From Phlyctochytrium arcticum (lineage: Eukaryota; Chytridiomycota; Chytridiomycetes; Chytridiales; Chytridiaceae), in NCBI GenBank assembly GCA_025602905.1, contig JAHLKI010000021.1, positions 421,377 to 485,376 of the forward strand: 64,000 nucleotides of DNA, in the 5' to 3' direction. Under the pieces are notes generated by a model that saw nothing but the letters and a program-made list of their open reading frames with translations, was not told where the DNA came from and made no database searches. Below, in pieces: positions 10,677-22,250 of the stretch. The position numbers and the translations under genes are program-made. Within the stretch, counting starts at the first letter, position 1. The number at the start of each line of letters is the position of its first letter.

Positions 10677-11840
10677 ATGAATTCCTTTGCTGAACGCGAA
10701 TTCAACTCGATCGTTATAGGAGGATCTGTTCTGGCTCTTAACGCCGGTTTTATCAATGTTGTTACACTGGCTGGTGTCTTTACAGTCACAGTTTCACATC
10801 ACACTGGCAACGTCTCGCGGATCGCCATCTCCCTTCTCAATGGGGATCTTACTACCCTTGCCCTTGTGTCGTCCATCATCTTGAGTTACATGTTTGGAAG
10901 TTTTGTTGCAGGATTTATGGTGGGGGACAACAAGTTTCGATTGGGGAGGTCCTATGGATATGCTCTTATCCTGGAATCCGGGCTCCTCTTTGCAAGTTTC
11001 ATATTCCTCCGTCGAGAGTTAATTCTCGGAGAGTGGTGCGCAGCGTTTGGATGTGGTCTGCAAAATGCACTCGCCACCAGTTATTCAGGAGCTGTGGTCC
11101 GAACAACACATATGACAGGAATCTGTACGGATATCGGAAACATTCTCGGTCAAGCTTGTCGACTGGACACTTCGGCAGAGTTGTGGCGTTTGAAGGTACA
11201 CGTCCCGCTCCTCGTCTGCTACTTGATAGGCGGAATGCTTGGTCAGGTTACATATAGCTACATGCACGAAAAGTCCCTGCTTCTTCCCTGCTTTCTGGTG
11301 GGAGGGGTCGCAGCTGCTTACCTATCCTTACCCTGGGTGCGCGAGGCCACGGTGGTTTTGCAGGAAACCGTTCAGCAGATGGGAATACTGGGCGCGCAAC
11401 CAGCCATGGAGATTCGGATGGTTGGTGACCCACGAAAACAAGATGTATTCGCCAAAGTTGCCGGTCGCGACGTGGACATGGATATCAAAAACTTTCTGGC
11501 CGATTTGGAGGAGGATGAAGAAGATTTGGACGATGATGGTCGTGGTGGAAAACAGGTGGATTTTGAACGACAGCAGAAGCTCGGGGCATTTGCGGCTGGG
11601 ACCACTGACAGTGGCGCGGGTGAAACAGTTAAAACAGCCGCTCTCTCAAGTCTGGAAGAAGGAGGTGTTCCTGCGACAGCTAGCACCAGAAGTTCTCACG
11701 GCAACCTAAGCCGGCGGAGTCGTGCGAGCAGTATGATTATTGCAACAGCTCCGCCTGGACAGGGCGAGTACAAGGCAACGCATGGAGGTGGCGGAGTGGA
11801 AGTCTTGTATGCCTCTCCGTCAAGTTCGAATCTTCATTAG
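10677..11840 (+). CDS. DUF1275 (YoaK-type) membrane protein
   Basis: Intronless gene of 387 residues. Translation should start at ATG 10677 (MNSFAEREFNSIVIGGSVLA); the open frame extends upstream only through non-ATG codons. The N-terminal half has about six hydrophobic segments with DUF1275 hallmarks: N-A-G-F-I-N-V-V-T-L, then F-T-V-T-V-S-H-H-T-G-N-V-S-R, then a G-x-Q-N-A motif (CGLQNALATSYSGAVVRTTH) followed by M-T-G-I-C-T-D-I-G. The family is widespread in bacteria and fungi with no settled function. From about residue 245 the protein becomes a cytosolic, acidic and Ser-rich tail (EEDEEDLDDD) not part of the usual domain. It is convergent with GPI13, 159 bp away. Confidence 0.85.
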   Translation: MNSFAEREFNSIVIGGSVLALNAGFINVVTLAGVFTVTVSHHTGNVSRIAISLLNGDLTTLALVSSIILSYMFGSFVAGFMVGDNKFRLGRSYGYALILESGLLFASFIFLRRELILGEWCAAFGCGLQNALATSYSGAVVRTTHMTGICTDIGNILGQACRLDTSAELWRLKVHVPLLVCYLIGGMLGQVTYSYMHEKSLLLPCFLVGGVAAAYLSLPWVREATVVLQETVQQMGILGAQPAMEIRMVGDPRKQDVFAKVAGRDVDMDIKNFLADLEEDEEDLDDDGRGGKQVDFERQQKLGAFAAGTTDSGAGETVKTAALSSLEEGGVPATASTRSSHGNLSRRSRASSMIIATAPPGQGEYKATHGGGGVEVLYASPSSSNLH

Positions 11841-11999
11841 ATAGCGAGCTTAACAATATATGTACACATGCGCGCGAGTAATGACGACGGAAATACAAAG
11901 TGTAAATTAGTAAAGAGCAAAATCGTATCGTATGTATCAGTAGGCTGCGCCTGTCCTCCATATTCAGCATCTCATTTTGCCAAGCATGTTAGCCCAAAT

Positions 12000-14900
12000 T
12001 TATGATCTGATGATTCCCAATCGCTTCATCTTGGTGAGAAAGTCGCGATACCCTTTCACCGGCATATACACGGCCATCGATCCCAGGAGTAGTACAAGCT
12101 GCACCAAAATCATGCTCAGAGCGGCAAAGAAGAATTTCGGCGCATATACGCGCCACACCATCAAATGCCGTCGAAAGTGTCCTGCAAACAGGATTGCGCT
12201 GAGTGTCGACGCTGAAATCATGGTTGCGTAGGCAAGCACTGCCAGCCCCAATTCTGTGCCCAGACGCTTCTCAGAACGACGAGTAAGGGGTCGTTTCCAC
12301 AGGGCAATCAAGGGCACAGCAAGCGCGAACAAAATGTGTCCCGCAAATGTGTTGGCGAGTACGAGCACGGGCGAAATAGTCCAGCTTAGCTGCTTCACTC
12401 CAACATAGCCAATATCCCACTGAATTGTCGAAAGCGTGTACTGATGGCCCGTGGCAAAATAATATCGCGCAGCGAGTAAGTAAATAGCAACAAGATACAA
12501 CACCATCCATCTCCCTTGACGGCGTTGTATGTCTTGCAGCTCTTCTGATGTTGGAGTGGTAGTGCCTGTTGTTTTTCGGCCGAGCCTGCGTTCACCATCC
12601 TCGGTCAACCCATCTACTTTGTCACGCCATATATGCATCATTTCCAGTAGACATAAAAGTTGCAACATGGCAAGTCCCAGCATCAAGCCACCCATCGGCT
12701 TCTGGAAGAAGGTCAAGATCATATACACAACGCTGGTCAAAACAAGGAAGGATGCGCCCACGGCATTTGGGATGCCCAAGAAGCACACAGTCTTTGCGCC
12801 TCCCGATATTCCAAGAGCTTGCGCTGCGGCACCACTAAGAACATCCACTCCCACGCAATTAGGATCGCTGAGCCACAAGAACAAGCTAGAGACTCCTACC
12901 GCCAAGAAGCCAACACGAGCCCACCAGAATTTCAACATGGAGACATTCCAGGTAGCGCTTTCCAGAGCATTAGAGTTATCAAGGGTATCCAAGGTCCAGT
13001 AGCCGGCGGAGACAAGCAGTCCAAAGGGTAGGAATATGTTTGGAATAATCTTTCCCGTTGATTGATCATTATCGGAAGAGCGCATCAATTTTCTCATTGT
13101 AGCAACAACTACAGGAATGATGAGAAACAGTAACAGAACCGCATGCGGAGCGGCGACAGATGAAAGGGGTGTTGCGTTGAACGTCGGAATACAGTATGGA
13201 TGCTGTTCCTCTCGGCATATCGTGGAGTACTGGCTAAGGCGCGTCATGAGCATAAATAACGCGGCGAGACCAATGAGTTTGTCGCGAGCTGCATCGCGGT
13301 CGACGGCGACAGCCCACAACAGGTTCATAAAGCCGAATGCTTGCAATAGATATACCGTGATGGAATCTTCGTGGATTGTGAAACTATCAGATCCGGGTAT
13401 CGCAATGTGGAGAACGAACAAGGTCAGCGCAAGTAAGAGCTGCGCAGATGGTCGTTGTGCAAGACGCGATACGTTGACTTCGCCAGAGACCAACATTTTT
13501 GGTAGCGTGCTAAGGATATACGCCAGCATGAATCCACCCGCAGTTGCAAACAAAATTTCATGGTGCTTGCTCAACGTTGATTCGCCGGAGGTTTCAAAGT
13601 AGGCCAAAACCGGATGTAAAACATCGGTGACTGAGAGTAATGTACCCACAACGCCGCCCAGAAGCGACCCAATCCATGGTATTGAGGTCTCGCCATTCCA
13701 TTGAAATAGACGGAAAAGCAGCGTCGAGAGAAACGCCAATGTTGAGATGATTGCACCCAACACAATGATGGGCACGTCAAAACGAGCCCAAATTTTACGT
13801 GCGGCCACTAAAGCACGCCGCGTAAAGCGGGTGTACTGAAGATAGAGTTCCTTTGTAATCTTTGCTGCCTTGTCGGCATTACTCGGTTTCAGCTTTCCAT
13901 TTTTATCAAAGTAATTCTCGTACTGTGCTTCAGCTTCGTCAAAGAGCTGGAGAAGCTCAGCTATCGCAAATTTGGCTCCCAAACGCTTACCGCTGTATTC
14001 GGTAATGTAACTTTCAATTTGAAGAGCATTCACTCGAGTCGCTTGCAGAAGATTTAAAGCATGGCTCACTGGTAATTTGTTGAAATCGGAACCAGGCACG
14101 TAGAAGGTCTCCGGGATGAGCGTCCCCAAGTTGCCATATGGAATTGGCACGCCGAGCAAGGTGGAGATGGTGGGAACAAAGTCAATTTGCGGGACCGTAC
14201 GATGTCCGTCCATAGAAACAAATGGGTCAGAGCTGCCAAGATCCATCTCGTCTATATCTGCCAAATACGCCGCAAGCTCATCGGTAGCCTTAGAATCTGT
14301 CAAAGGCTTTTTGCTGTACATGAAGAGGCCAGCATTAATCTCATTCTCACTATCGCCTCCATGATCTCCTTTCGCGTCCATTCCGTGATCTCCAATTACG
14401 AACATGACTGTTTCGTCGTCGAGCTCTTCCATAACTTTCTTTAAAACTATGTTCATCTGTGTTAGCTTGTCGGCCATCTCAGGGTGGAAAGGTCCATATC
14501 GGTGACCTGCATGATCCACTCCCAAAAAGTGGGCAATCAGCAAGTGCCAATCTTTGGGGTCACGGTCAAGGGTAGGGCCAAGATGATTCAAGATTCCATT
14601 GTCAACTGAGTGCAAGTCCCACACCTCAAATGATGGGTAAGGGTATGACTCATTCATGCCGCCCGGATACATAGTATCCCAAGTGTCGTCCCCCATGAAG
14701 ACCACACGACGTCCTGAACGCGTAAATTGCTCAATCAAGTTGTCTTCGCCAATGATCTGTCCAAAGAAGTTACTGCCCGCGTCCACGAAGGTGGGGAGCG
14801 TACCAGTAGTAAGAGCCTTGAGGCGTTGGAGAGTGGTTGTTGGGGGATCGGCACGCGCGCGAAAAAGCAAAGCATGGCCCGGCTCATTCTTGGTTGCCTC

Positions 14901-15455
14901 GTGAATGACCGGAAGTTTGTTGAGATAGAAGGGAGTCGAAAATGGAATTTTCTTTTCCTGCTCGGCTAGAGTTTCATTGTATACGGTAAAATCGAAGCGA
15001 AGTGCATCCAGAACAATCAAAACAGCTCGTTCGTAGCGGGCTGGGTGCCAACATCCTTGCGGCACTTTGTTGTCAGGGGTGGCGGTCTTTCGGTCTGAAG
15101 TATGGAACTCGGAACCATTTTCCGTTGCATTCAAGGGGACGGGAAGGAATGGGATAGCAGGATCTGGCACATCAAATGGTCGAAAAGTTGTGCAGTTGCT
15201 TCTAGTTTCCAGCTCAAGTCGGGTAAGCAAGAACCCACTCGCGAATAGGTACAGGCCGACGAGATGGAGCCCGAGAATAACGACAAGCGCTAGTGATAGC
15301 TGTACAAACGGACGGGGGCTACCTGCAGGAGGGGACAAGTCAACTTTGGCAACAGGAGCATCGTCTGATGATTTTCCCCCCGCTCCTCCTCCTGCAGGCG
15401 CTGGTGAAGCTGGCCGATCACCGCGGGATGCCGTAGGTCGTCGTCTCATGGACAT
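12000..15455 (-). CDS. GPI13: GPI ethanolamine phosphate transferase 3 (PIG-O/Gpi13)
   Basis: Single open frame of 1151 residues from ATG 15455, typical of Gpi13/PIG-O. A basic, Pro-rich cytosolic start is followed by one membrane anchor (residues 50-75). The lumenal alkaline-phosphatase-like domain follows, with R-A-V-L-I-V-L-D-A-L-R-F-D-F carrying the metal-binding Asp, a T-G-T-L-P-T-F segment, V-F-M-G-D-D-T-W, FLGVDHAGHRYGP and VIGDHGMDAKGDHGG. The C-terminal half is a run of about a dozen membrane spans. The enzyme adds ethanolamine phosphate to the third mannose of the GPI precursor in the ER, the phosphate that later links to protein. All catalytic motifs look intact. It is divergent from the uS12m gene, 240 bp away, probably sharing an upstream region. 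Confidence 0.96.
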   Translation of the reverse strand: MSMRRRPTASRGDRPASPAPAGGGAGGKSSDDAPVAKVDLSPPAGSPRPFVQLSLALVVILGLHLVGLYLFASGFLLTRLELETRSNCTTFRPFDVPDPAIPFLPVPLNATENGSEFHTSDRKTATPDNKVPQGCWHPARYERAVLIVLDALRFDFTVYNETLAEQEKKIPFSTPFYLNKLPVIHEATKNEPGHALLFRARADPPTTTLQRLKALTTGTLPTFVDAGSNFFGQIIGEDNLIEQFTRSGRRVVFMGDDTWDTMYPGGMNESYPYPSFEVWDLHSVDNGILNHLGPTLDRDPKDWHLLIAHFLGVDHAGHRYGPFHPEMADKLTQMNIVLKKVMEELDDETVMFVIGDHGMDAKGDHGGDSENEINAGLFMYSKKPLTDSKATDELAAYLADIDEMDLGSSDPFVSMDGHRTVPQIDFVPTISTLLGVPIPYGNLGTLIPETFYVPGSDFNKLPVSHALNLLQATRVNALQIESYITEYSGKRLGAKFAIAELLQLFDEAEAQYENYFDKNGKLKPSNADKAAKITKELYLQYTRFTRRALVAARKIWARFDVPIIVLGAIISTLAFLSTLLFRLFQWNGETSIPWIGSLLGGVVGTLLSVTDVLHPVLAYFETSGESTLSKHHEILFATAGGFMLAYILSTLPKMLVSGEVNVSRLAQRPSAQLLLALTLFVLHIAIPGSDSFTIHEDSITVYLLQAFGFMNLLWAVAVDRDAARDKLIGLAALFMLMTRLSQYSTICREEQHPYCIPTFNATPLSSVAAPHAVLLLFLIIPVVVATMRKLMRSSDNDQSTGKIIPNIFLPFGLLVSAGYWTLDTLDNSNALESATWNVSMLKFWWARVGFLAVGVSSLFLWLSDPNCVGVDVLSGAAAQALGISGGAKTVCFLGIPNAVGASFLVLTSVVYMILTFFQKPMGGLMLGLAMLQLLCLLEMMHIWRDKVDGLTEDGERRLGRKTTGTTTPTSEELQDIQRRQGRWMVLYLVAIYLLAARYYFATGHQYTLSTIQWDIGYVGVKQLSWTISPVLVLANTFAGHILFALAVPLIALWKRPLTRRSEKRLGTELGLAVLAYATMISASTLSAILFAGHFRRHLMVWRVYAPKFFFAALSMILVQLVLLLGSMAVYMPVKGYRDFLTKMKRLGIIRS

Positions 15456-15695
15456 ATTCCCCTACTGTACACAGGCTGATGCCACTCCCTTGCGATCACC
15501 CAAAGCGTGCGACCTCCGTACGACCTCCGTCAGCTGAAAAGTAAGAGTTTGTTGAGCTTGGTTTGCGTAAATGTATCACATTCGCCATTCCATTGTGTGG
15601 ATCTGGATTCTTGGATTCCAGCTTGGATTCTGGCATTATTCTGCAATTTTGCCCAATTTCCCTAAATTAAGTGGCTTAGCGCAAATCTCAAGTCA

Positions 15696-16400
15696 ATGGA
15701 GCTTTTGGATGGCAAGTTTGTCGTCGTCCACACATCCTCCAATTTGACAATGAGTCTAGGACTTGTCTCAAGATTCCGTGGAAAAGCAGCAAGCTGGGTG
15801 TGGCCTGGCCTCTGCCAGTTCACTGGTCGGCCAGCGCCCCCCTGCGCTGGAGGTCGCTCGTTCCTTACAACACCTCGCTTTATTCCAGCCCTGAACCGTC
15901 CCGCATCCAAGTGTCTTACTCTACCAAGTACCTCCATGCCAATAAACCGTCAAATGGCGACTCTCAATCAAGTCATGAAAGGCATTCGCAAGGCGCGCAA
16001 GACAAAGTCGGCCTCACCAGCACTTGCTGGCTGTCCCCAGCGCCGTGGAGTGTGTCTCAAGATCTTTACTGTAAAGCCAAAGAAGCCTAATTCAGCTCAG
16101 CGGAAAGTGTGCCGTGTACGATTGACTTCAGGCAAAGTGGTTATCGCGTACATTCCTGGCGAAGGTCACAATCTGCAGGAGCATTCAGTAGTACTGGTCC
16201 GGGGAGGACGTGTTTCGGATTGTCCTGGTGTGCGCTACAAGGTTGTTCGGGGGGCGCTGGATTGCCAAGGTGTAGTTAACCGAACAAAGTCGAGGTCAAA
16301 GTATGGTGCCAAAGTAAGTAAAGGGCTCAAGATAAACACTCTCGCGCCTTTACTAATTGCTGCTCTTTAAAATCAGAAACCCAAAACCGAGGCCAAATAA
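15696..16400 (+). CDS. MRPS12: Mitochondrial small-subunit ribosomal protein uS12m
   Basis: Two exons (15696-16313 and 16377-16400). The 63-nt intron has a tactaat branch point, and the last exon supplies only KPKTEAK. The mature part carries S12 signatures: [15 protein letters not shown], the [20 protein letters not shown] loop, [19 protein letters not shown], and [17 protein letters not shown] with the P-G-V-R-Y motif at the decoding centre. About 85 residues precede it. A second ATG at 15750 ([15 protein letters not shown]) begins an Arg-rich amphipathic stretch typical of a mitochondrial presequence, so translation may start there. S12 forms part of the decoding site of the mitoribosome. 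Confidence 0.95.
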
Positions 16401-16530
16401 TATCTTAGATCAACACTGCAACAACTATATATATATAACATACAATACATTCATTCAAGAAGTCAGACTAAAAATATCTAGAAATGTCAGTTACTTCTGG
16501 TATCAGTTGTGAAGGTATGGCGAATAACGC

Positions 16531-19500
16531 TCAGAATTTCCCACTGCTCTGAGTAGCCATCCGCTCTTTGCGCTGAATAATTGTTTCTATCAATGTGTCA
16601 GTCACCTTGGTGAAAAGTGCTCCCACTTACCATATTAGTCAGAGGTGCAGTGTGGGGCTTGACGCTTTCTATTCGATGTGCATTCCGGGAACGAGCACCA
16701 GGTCCCGGTTGTGCTGGAACTTCGCTTAATGGATAATAGGCTAACATATGATATACAGCATCGTATTTGACATTGGAAAAACTCCGAGGTTGATGATGTT
16801 CCCGGGTTGGGTTTAGTGAAAAGAACTGTGGCTGCTCATTTGTCAGTCTTCCAAACACTTGATGACAGTACGATACATGCTGATGGACCAACCTTGTCGC
16901 TACTAGCGCTCGCAAGTAATTCAGAATTCAATGTCCAATCCACTGCGCTTTTTCGACGTTTGTATTGTTCTAACGCCACACAGATTAGTTATGTTTCCCT
17001 CGCACAATTGCTCATGATGTACCTGTCCATTTTTTCACAACCTGCGCCTGAATAGCCCGCGTTCGCAGCTCTTTTATGTTGGCCATGGTGTAGCCCGGGC
17101 TTGGTTGATCTGTTGGAGAAATTAGTGCCAGTACTGCGCATTGGCTCGCCATCAACAACTTGCCGTCTTCAGTTCCACCTGTAGCTGGCATTGAGATGCC
17201 TGCAGGGATCACGTTCAGCCATGGTGGTAAGAACAGAGTTGAGACTACGTACCTCGCCATGTGTCAATGACATTCTTCTTCAGCATCTCCTGGTGCTTAC
17301 TGAGCAATTGATTTCGTTGTTCCTCAATGCGGTAAGCTTGCTTCACATCTTCAGGAAGCTCCTTGTATGTTATCGTTTCACCTAATGTCCACATATCGTC
17401 TTGCCCAAAAACACCAATATGTGCCCCTTCCGTTGTCCAAACGCGAATGGTGCCATCTTTGGAAGCTGTGAGAAGAACGTTGTGGATATTGGCGTAATTT
17501 ACGCTAAACGCATGGGTTGTGGAACATTTAGAGCCTGCTCGACTCAGCTATATCATTTTCATACCTGGAAATGCTTTGAATGTGTGCCCGCCATGACTTT
17601 TTCATGACGAGGAACATGTCATAATTTTGAGTTGCGAGAGCGTTCATATTGACTTCGAAAATCTGGGGGTGTAGAATTGATGAGTATGAGTACGTGGTCA
17701 AATCTCCTGCTGGGCATACCCGGATGTGGCCTTTGGATCCGCCAACCACAAGTACTGAGCCATCGAAGGAAGTAGCCATGGTCCCCAACCCCTCATCCTT
17801 CGTAACTTGACAATTCAACTGTTAATTTCCTTTAAGTCTCTACCAGCAGAATAACAGTTCATAGCAACTACGGGAAAATTTTCATACCTCATATAACAGC
17901 ACACCCTCAAAGGTATCCCAAAATCGGAGACATCCATCAGCATGGCATGATGCTAGCGGTCGACTCTTTTTTGTCTTGCGCTCCAGAGGTTGAAGAAACA
18001 GAATCTAAGTGTAATATTTCAGAGCTATGTTGCGCATAAAAAATGGCGAGCACGGACGCGGAGCATCCTACCTTTTCTATGGCTTTCTCTTCCTTACTAC
18101 GCAGATCAAGGAAAGGCTCGTTTAGAGTCATTTTAATGTACCCTAGAACTCACAATCAGGCGGAATGACAAGACAGACAACCATGCAGATGGTACATACC
18201 GGATTCCAAACTCCAAATGACTATTATCCCATCAACACTGCTAGTGGCTAGCATGCTCGGTGGACAGAAAGCCACCGAAGAAATATCGTCTTGATGACTA
18301 AAATGCATGGCATGAGTTTCCCTAAAACTGTTCTTCACAGCACCAGTACCCTTTGTGTGCCCCTGATCCGCTTCCATTCATGATTCGTACAGGTCGTGCT
18401 TCAAAGTGGGTGGGATCGTCGAGAAATATGGTTATCTTGCGGTCCCAGCCGACGGCAACGATATATCGATTTGAGCCCTATCCGATGTTGAGTGGATTTT
18501 GAATCGTTAACATGCGACTTTGATTGCACCATTTCTACGTAGAGGACGTCTGTCGTCTCTGACACATTATCCTTCAGCATTTTGCGCAGTATCTGCCCGT
18601 TGTTGAAGTTCCACATCTGTAAAGTGAGCTTTAAATACAACCCCTATGAGTTCGAAAAAATCAAAGTACCTTCACAACCCCATCTCTGCTGCCAGTAACT
18701 AAGCGCCTGCCACTGCGGTCGAAGCACATGGCCGTGATTTCTTGTTTCTTTGAAGACGGTTAAACCTCCTTCCGCGAGTAGTTTCAGCCGACAGACTTAC
18801 TCCATGGGCGTTATGAAACGAGAATGTTCTCACACCCGACGCCAAGTCCCAGATGCAAACAGTGCCATCCGCTGCTCCACTGACGACTTGATGGAAATTT
18901 TCGTTGAACATTGCTGCGACAACACCAGAGTCATGCGAACGGGACACAGTATGTCGGTAAGTTTTGTAAAGCTGAGAAAAGTTTTAAACACTCTTGAGAA
19001 GCATTAGAAGCACGTTTCCCCATTTACCGGCCAGGTAACCACTTTATCACTGCCTACAAGGAGCTGTCTATTCATCGTGTCGAAAAACATGACACTGACA
19101 AGCTCGTCTGGTCTTTGGGGCAGTTTTTCGGTCAAAGTTTGGAGGCAGTTTAAAGTTCGCGCATTCCAAACTTTGATCACCTACCGGTATTTTGCGTGAT
19201 CAGTAAGTCCCCGTGCGGACTATGCGAATGCAAAGGGGGCTCTTACCCGATCTTCAGAAAGACTGATAATATGTCCCTCCTCATGATTGACACTGATGGC
19301 AAGGATGGCCATATTGTGCCCATGTAAGCTTCCAGCTGGTTTAGAAAGTACATAGGGGTTCCACAATCGGCTAGTATGGCAATGAGCCTTCCTGGACGGG
19401 CTGAAAGTGGATTGCTGAGTGCAACTCACATGATTTTATCTCTACCACCAGTGACCAGGAAACTTGGCCGCCGGCAAAATTCAAAGCATCTGATCCCTTT

Positions 19501-20962
19501 GCTGACTGGAACATAGCGGATTGTCTTGCGCTCCAGATCGCCCACCACCAATGATTTGACAGATTCGGGTGCACAAGAGACGAACGCGTTGATTTCTTGG
19601 TAGTACTGTACTTTAACTACCCAGTCGTTGTGCGTTTTTCTCTATACCACGCATAAAAAACCACTCGCAAAAGATTTGTTGTCCTTGCATACCCGGTAAA
19701 ATGTCGCGTTATACTTCTTGAGACTATCGCGTTTGGATAACTTGGCTACTGTCAGCTCCTCATTTCCTTCGTTGTCCGTGAAGAATTTCCGATTGAATAT
19801 AAGAACATTTATGTATCCTCCGTCATCCCCAAATAAGAGAAAGTCACGCTCGTCGTCGTGCTGTCCTGGGAAAATATCAACAATAAGAATGCGCAGTCGG
19901 GCAACGGTTGACCCACCTCCATAGGCCAGACACAGTGGATTGTTTTCCAACTGGGTCAAGGCAACCACCAATCGAGGTTTTATGGATAGCACATCATACA
20001 CGCACAGTCTACCATCAAATGGGTCAGGATCGGTGCCAACGAAAAGTAGAGGTACATACTGTCTATCGTCAGTCACGGTTACGAGGCGGTTGTGTTCTTG
20101 AATGAAGATGGCATCCGACAGCCATGACATCCTTCCGAGGTCCCTCGCATACACAACTCGCTGCAACTTCAAATTTTGTGCCCAGAGACATACACCACCC
20201 TCTCGACTGCATCGGAATACATCAGTCAAAGTGCTGGCTCACATTCCATAGGCACGGAGCGGCAGTACCTGACGCTAATGTACTTGCGCTCCTTCACTAT
20301 GTAATCAAGTCGCTTAATGATATCCTTGTGAGGGGAATTGAAAAACTTTTTGATGCGTTCGTCAAATATGACCACCTAAATTGAACCGGTATCAGCATGT
20401 AGTCCGATTATTCCCATCATAGTTACCGACTCCTTCTCCTGCGTCCAGAGCCCCGCTCATCATGTAGTTAGAAAACTCGTCCCAATCAACTGTGCCATCG
20501 GAGTTTGCGTCAATCTTCATAAAAAGCATGGTCATTTGATCGTATGTTAGGTTGCCCCCAACGACTTTGCCGAAGACTTCACGAAACTACAGTATCAACT
20601 CTTGTTCAATAAGTGTGCATGCCGCACTGAGCAGAATCCTTGATAAACCTTGTCAATGTCAAATCCGGATGTGCCATCTTCGTTCTCATGAGACTGAAAC
20701 ATGACCATAAGCTGCTCGAAGTGGTTCATGTTCATGTACTGCTGGACGTCGATATTAAATCCATCTCTTTCCGTTACATTAGCAATGTACCAAATTCAGC
20801 TGCGACGATATCTTTGCACTCACTTGCCGGCTTGCCGGCTGGGTCCCTTGTCTCCAGGTTGTTCTGAGATGTCAGCATCAGGTCCCCTTCCATCAACGCA
20901 GCTAGAAAAATGTACAACGTACCTGCAGCCATGTTGCCTCTCACCCCGTCCGTCGAGTCCAT
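16531..20962 (-). CDS. EF-hand and WD40-repeat protein (WDR49/WDR64-like)
   Basis: Many-exon gene running from ATG 20962 (MDSTDGVRGNMAAG, then a donor) to TGA 16531; the last exon reads ETIIQRKERMATQSSGKF. Early exons encode an EF-hand region (K-I-D-A-N-S-D-G-T-V-D-W-D-E-F, near 20480-20520). WD40 repeats fill the rest: SGAADGTVCIWDLASG, ATSSVDGIIVIWSLESG, L-V-V-G-G-S-K-G-H-I-R-V, and near the end TASKDGTIRVWTTEGAHIG followed by F-G-Q. EF-hands before two WD40 propellers, with the V-G-W-D-R-K-I-T-I-F block between them, match the WDR49/WDR64 group of cilium-associated proteins. That fits the nearby ciliary genes. Internal exon limits were only partly resolved. Confidence 0.75.
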
Positions 20963-21139
20963 GGTCTTATATATCTACATAGTGGTGGGGAAACCTTTGA
21001 GTCTCATCCAATTTCCGCTATTACATAATGAGGGTCACGTGCGTTCATTTGGTGCTGGTGAGAGTGTGTGGCAGGGAGTGTGGAGAGTGTGAGAGGCACG
21101 ATCTTCCGATCTTCTACCTTTGACCACCTTTGACAACCT

Positions 21140-21750
21140 TTGACAGGAGGCCTCCTCCATCATCCTACTGCTGCTATTTTTGGGGAACAGTCTGACGCAT
21201 CTTGGCTTAGCAAGTACCGGTACCCGATCCAACGACGAAAGCGGTCTACTCGGAAAATTGTACTCCGCAATCGCTTCCGGAGCGCCAAAGTTTCCGGTGT
21301 CAAGGTCCGACGAACAGTAAGTTCCAACACTATCGACGATATCCCCAACCCTCCTGCAGAACTCCTCGACTACGTTGCAAAACACATGTGCACACGGCTC
21401 AGTGATTTCACGTCTACGAAAAACCCACGCCTATCATATAAAGATCCGCCCCCTGAAGTTGAAGAGAACTGCTGGTACGCTGCAAGCTCGAAACCTCAGG
21501 AGCGATACCCCGAGACGTTTCCATCTGCAGTTCTACGAAGACGTGGGCCGAATTCGCACTCAATGCATGGCTGTACCCGGAGATTTGCAATCAACCGGAT
21601 GATTTGACCGCGATGATCGATTGGATGCTATCTATTCTTATCAACATACAGCTCGCCATCCATTATCGAATGGGCGAGCGCTGTCTCACGTGTTGCATGA
21701 GCAGTGGGAAGCTAGGAGAAGGAAAGAGGAATGGATAGGTGGAATCATGG
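21140..21750 (+). pseudogene. Degenerate coding remnant of unknown family
   Basis: Plus-strand coding-like stretches change frame within a few hundred bases. One (21140-21607) reads V-S-S-N-T-I-D-D-I-P-N-P-P-A-E-L-L-D-Y. Another frame reads TWAEFALNAWLYPEICNQPD then DLTAMIDWMLSIL, followed by more helical sequence to a stop near 21738. The second piece faintly resembles the first helices of fungal or bacterial terpene synthases, but no DDxxD or NSE metal motif is present. I cannot name it. Confidence 0.3.
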
Positions 21751-21867
21751 TACCCGAGGGAGTTTTCTAAAGCATTGAACTGTTTGTCCCAAACGTTGAA
21801 GGCAATTCCGAAGCTTCTGTACACTCCATATACTATGAATAAATGAATAATAAGATCTGATACTCGG

Positions 21868-21990
21868 GTATATAATAAGATACGACCGAAGTCAGTAAGC
21901 TCGAAAGTGACACATTTTCGAGCGCCAAGGGTAGCTGCCTCCATGGATGGAGCACGCGTGCAGCCAACGACTGTTGAGTATTGGGCAGTT
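21868..21990. repeat. Dispersed repeat, copy A
   Basis: Shares ordered blocks with 40978-41082: tataata(a)gatacgac, agctcgaaagtg, catggatgg, and cagcc(a/g)acg(a/g)ctgttgagta. Copy A has about 25 extra bases between the second and third blocks. It lies in the gene-poor gap before kinesin-5. Confidence 0.6.
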
Positions 21991-22250
21991 TGGAGAGTAT
22001 ACATTACAATGCCAATAACCGAGGTACAATGTACACATTGGCAAAATTTATTCTGTAGTGTAAGGAACTGGGGTCCTCCGCAAGCCGTCTGACAGATGTC
22101 ATCTCGACACACGCGAGTTTGGGACCCTGGGTGGATCTGTCCGACTTTCGGACGCATCCGTGTCATCCATTTGTTGAAAAGTGAAATTATTCTGGTAAAG
22201 CATTTATTTATCGTCCGCACAACAGGACATAACAGACAAAAGTTTGCACT

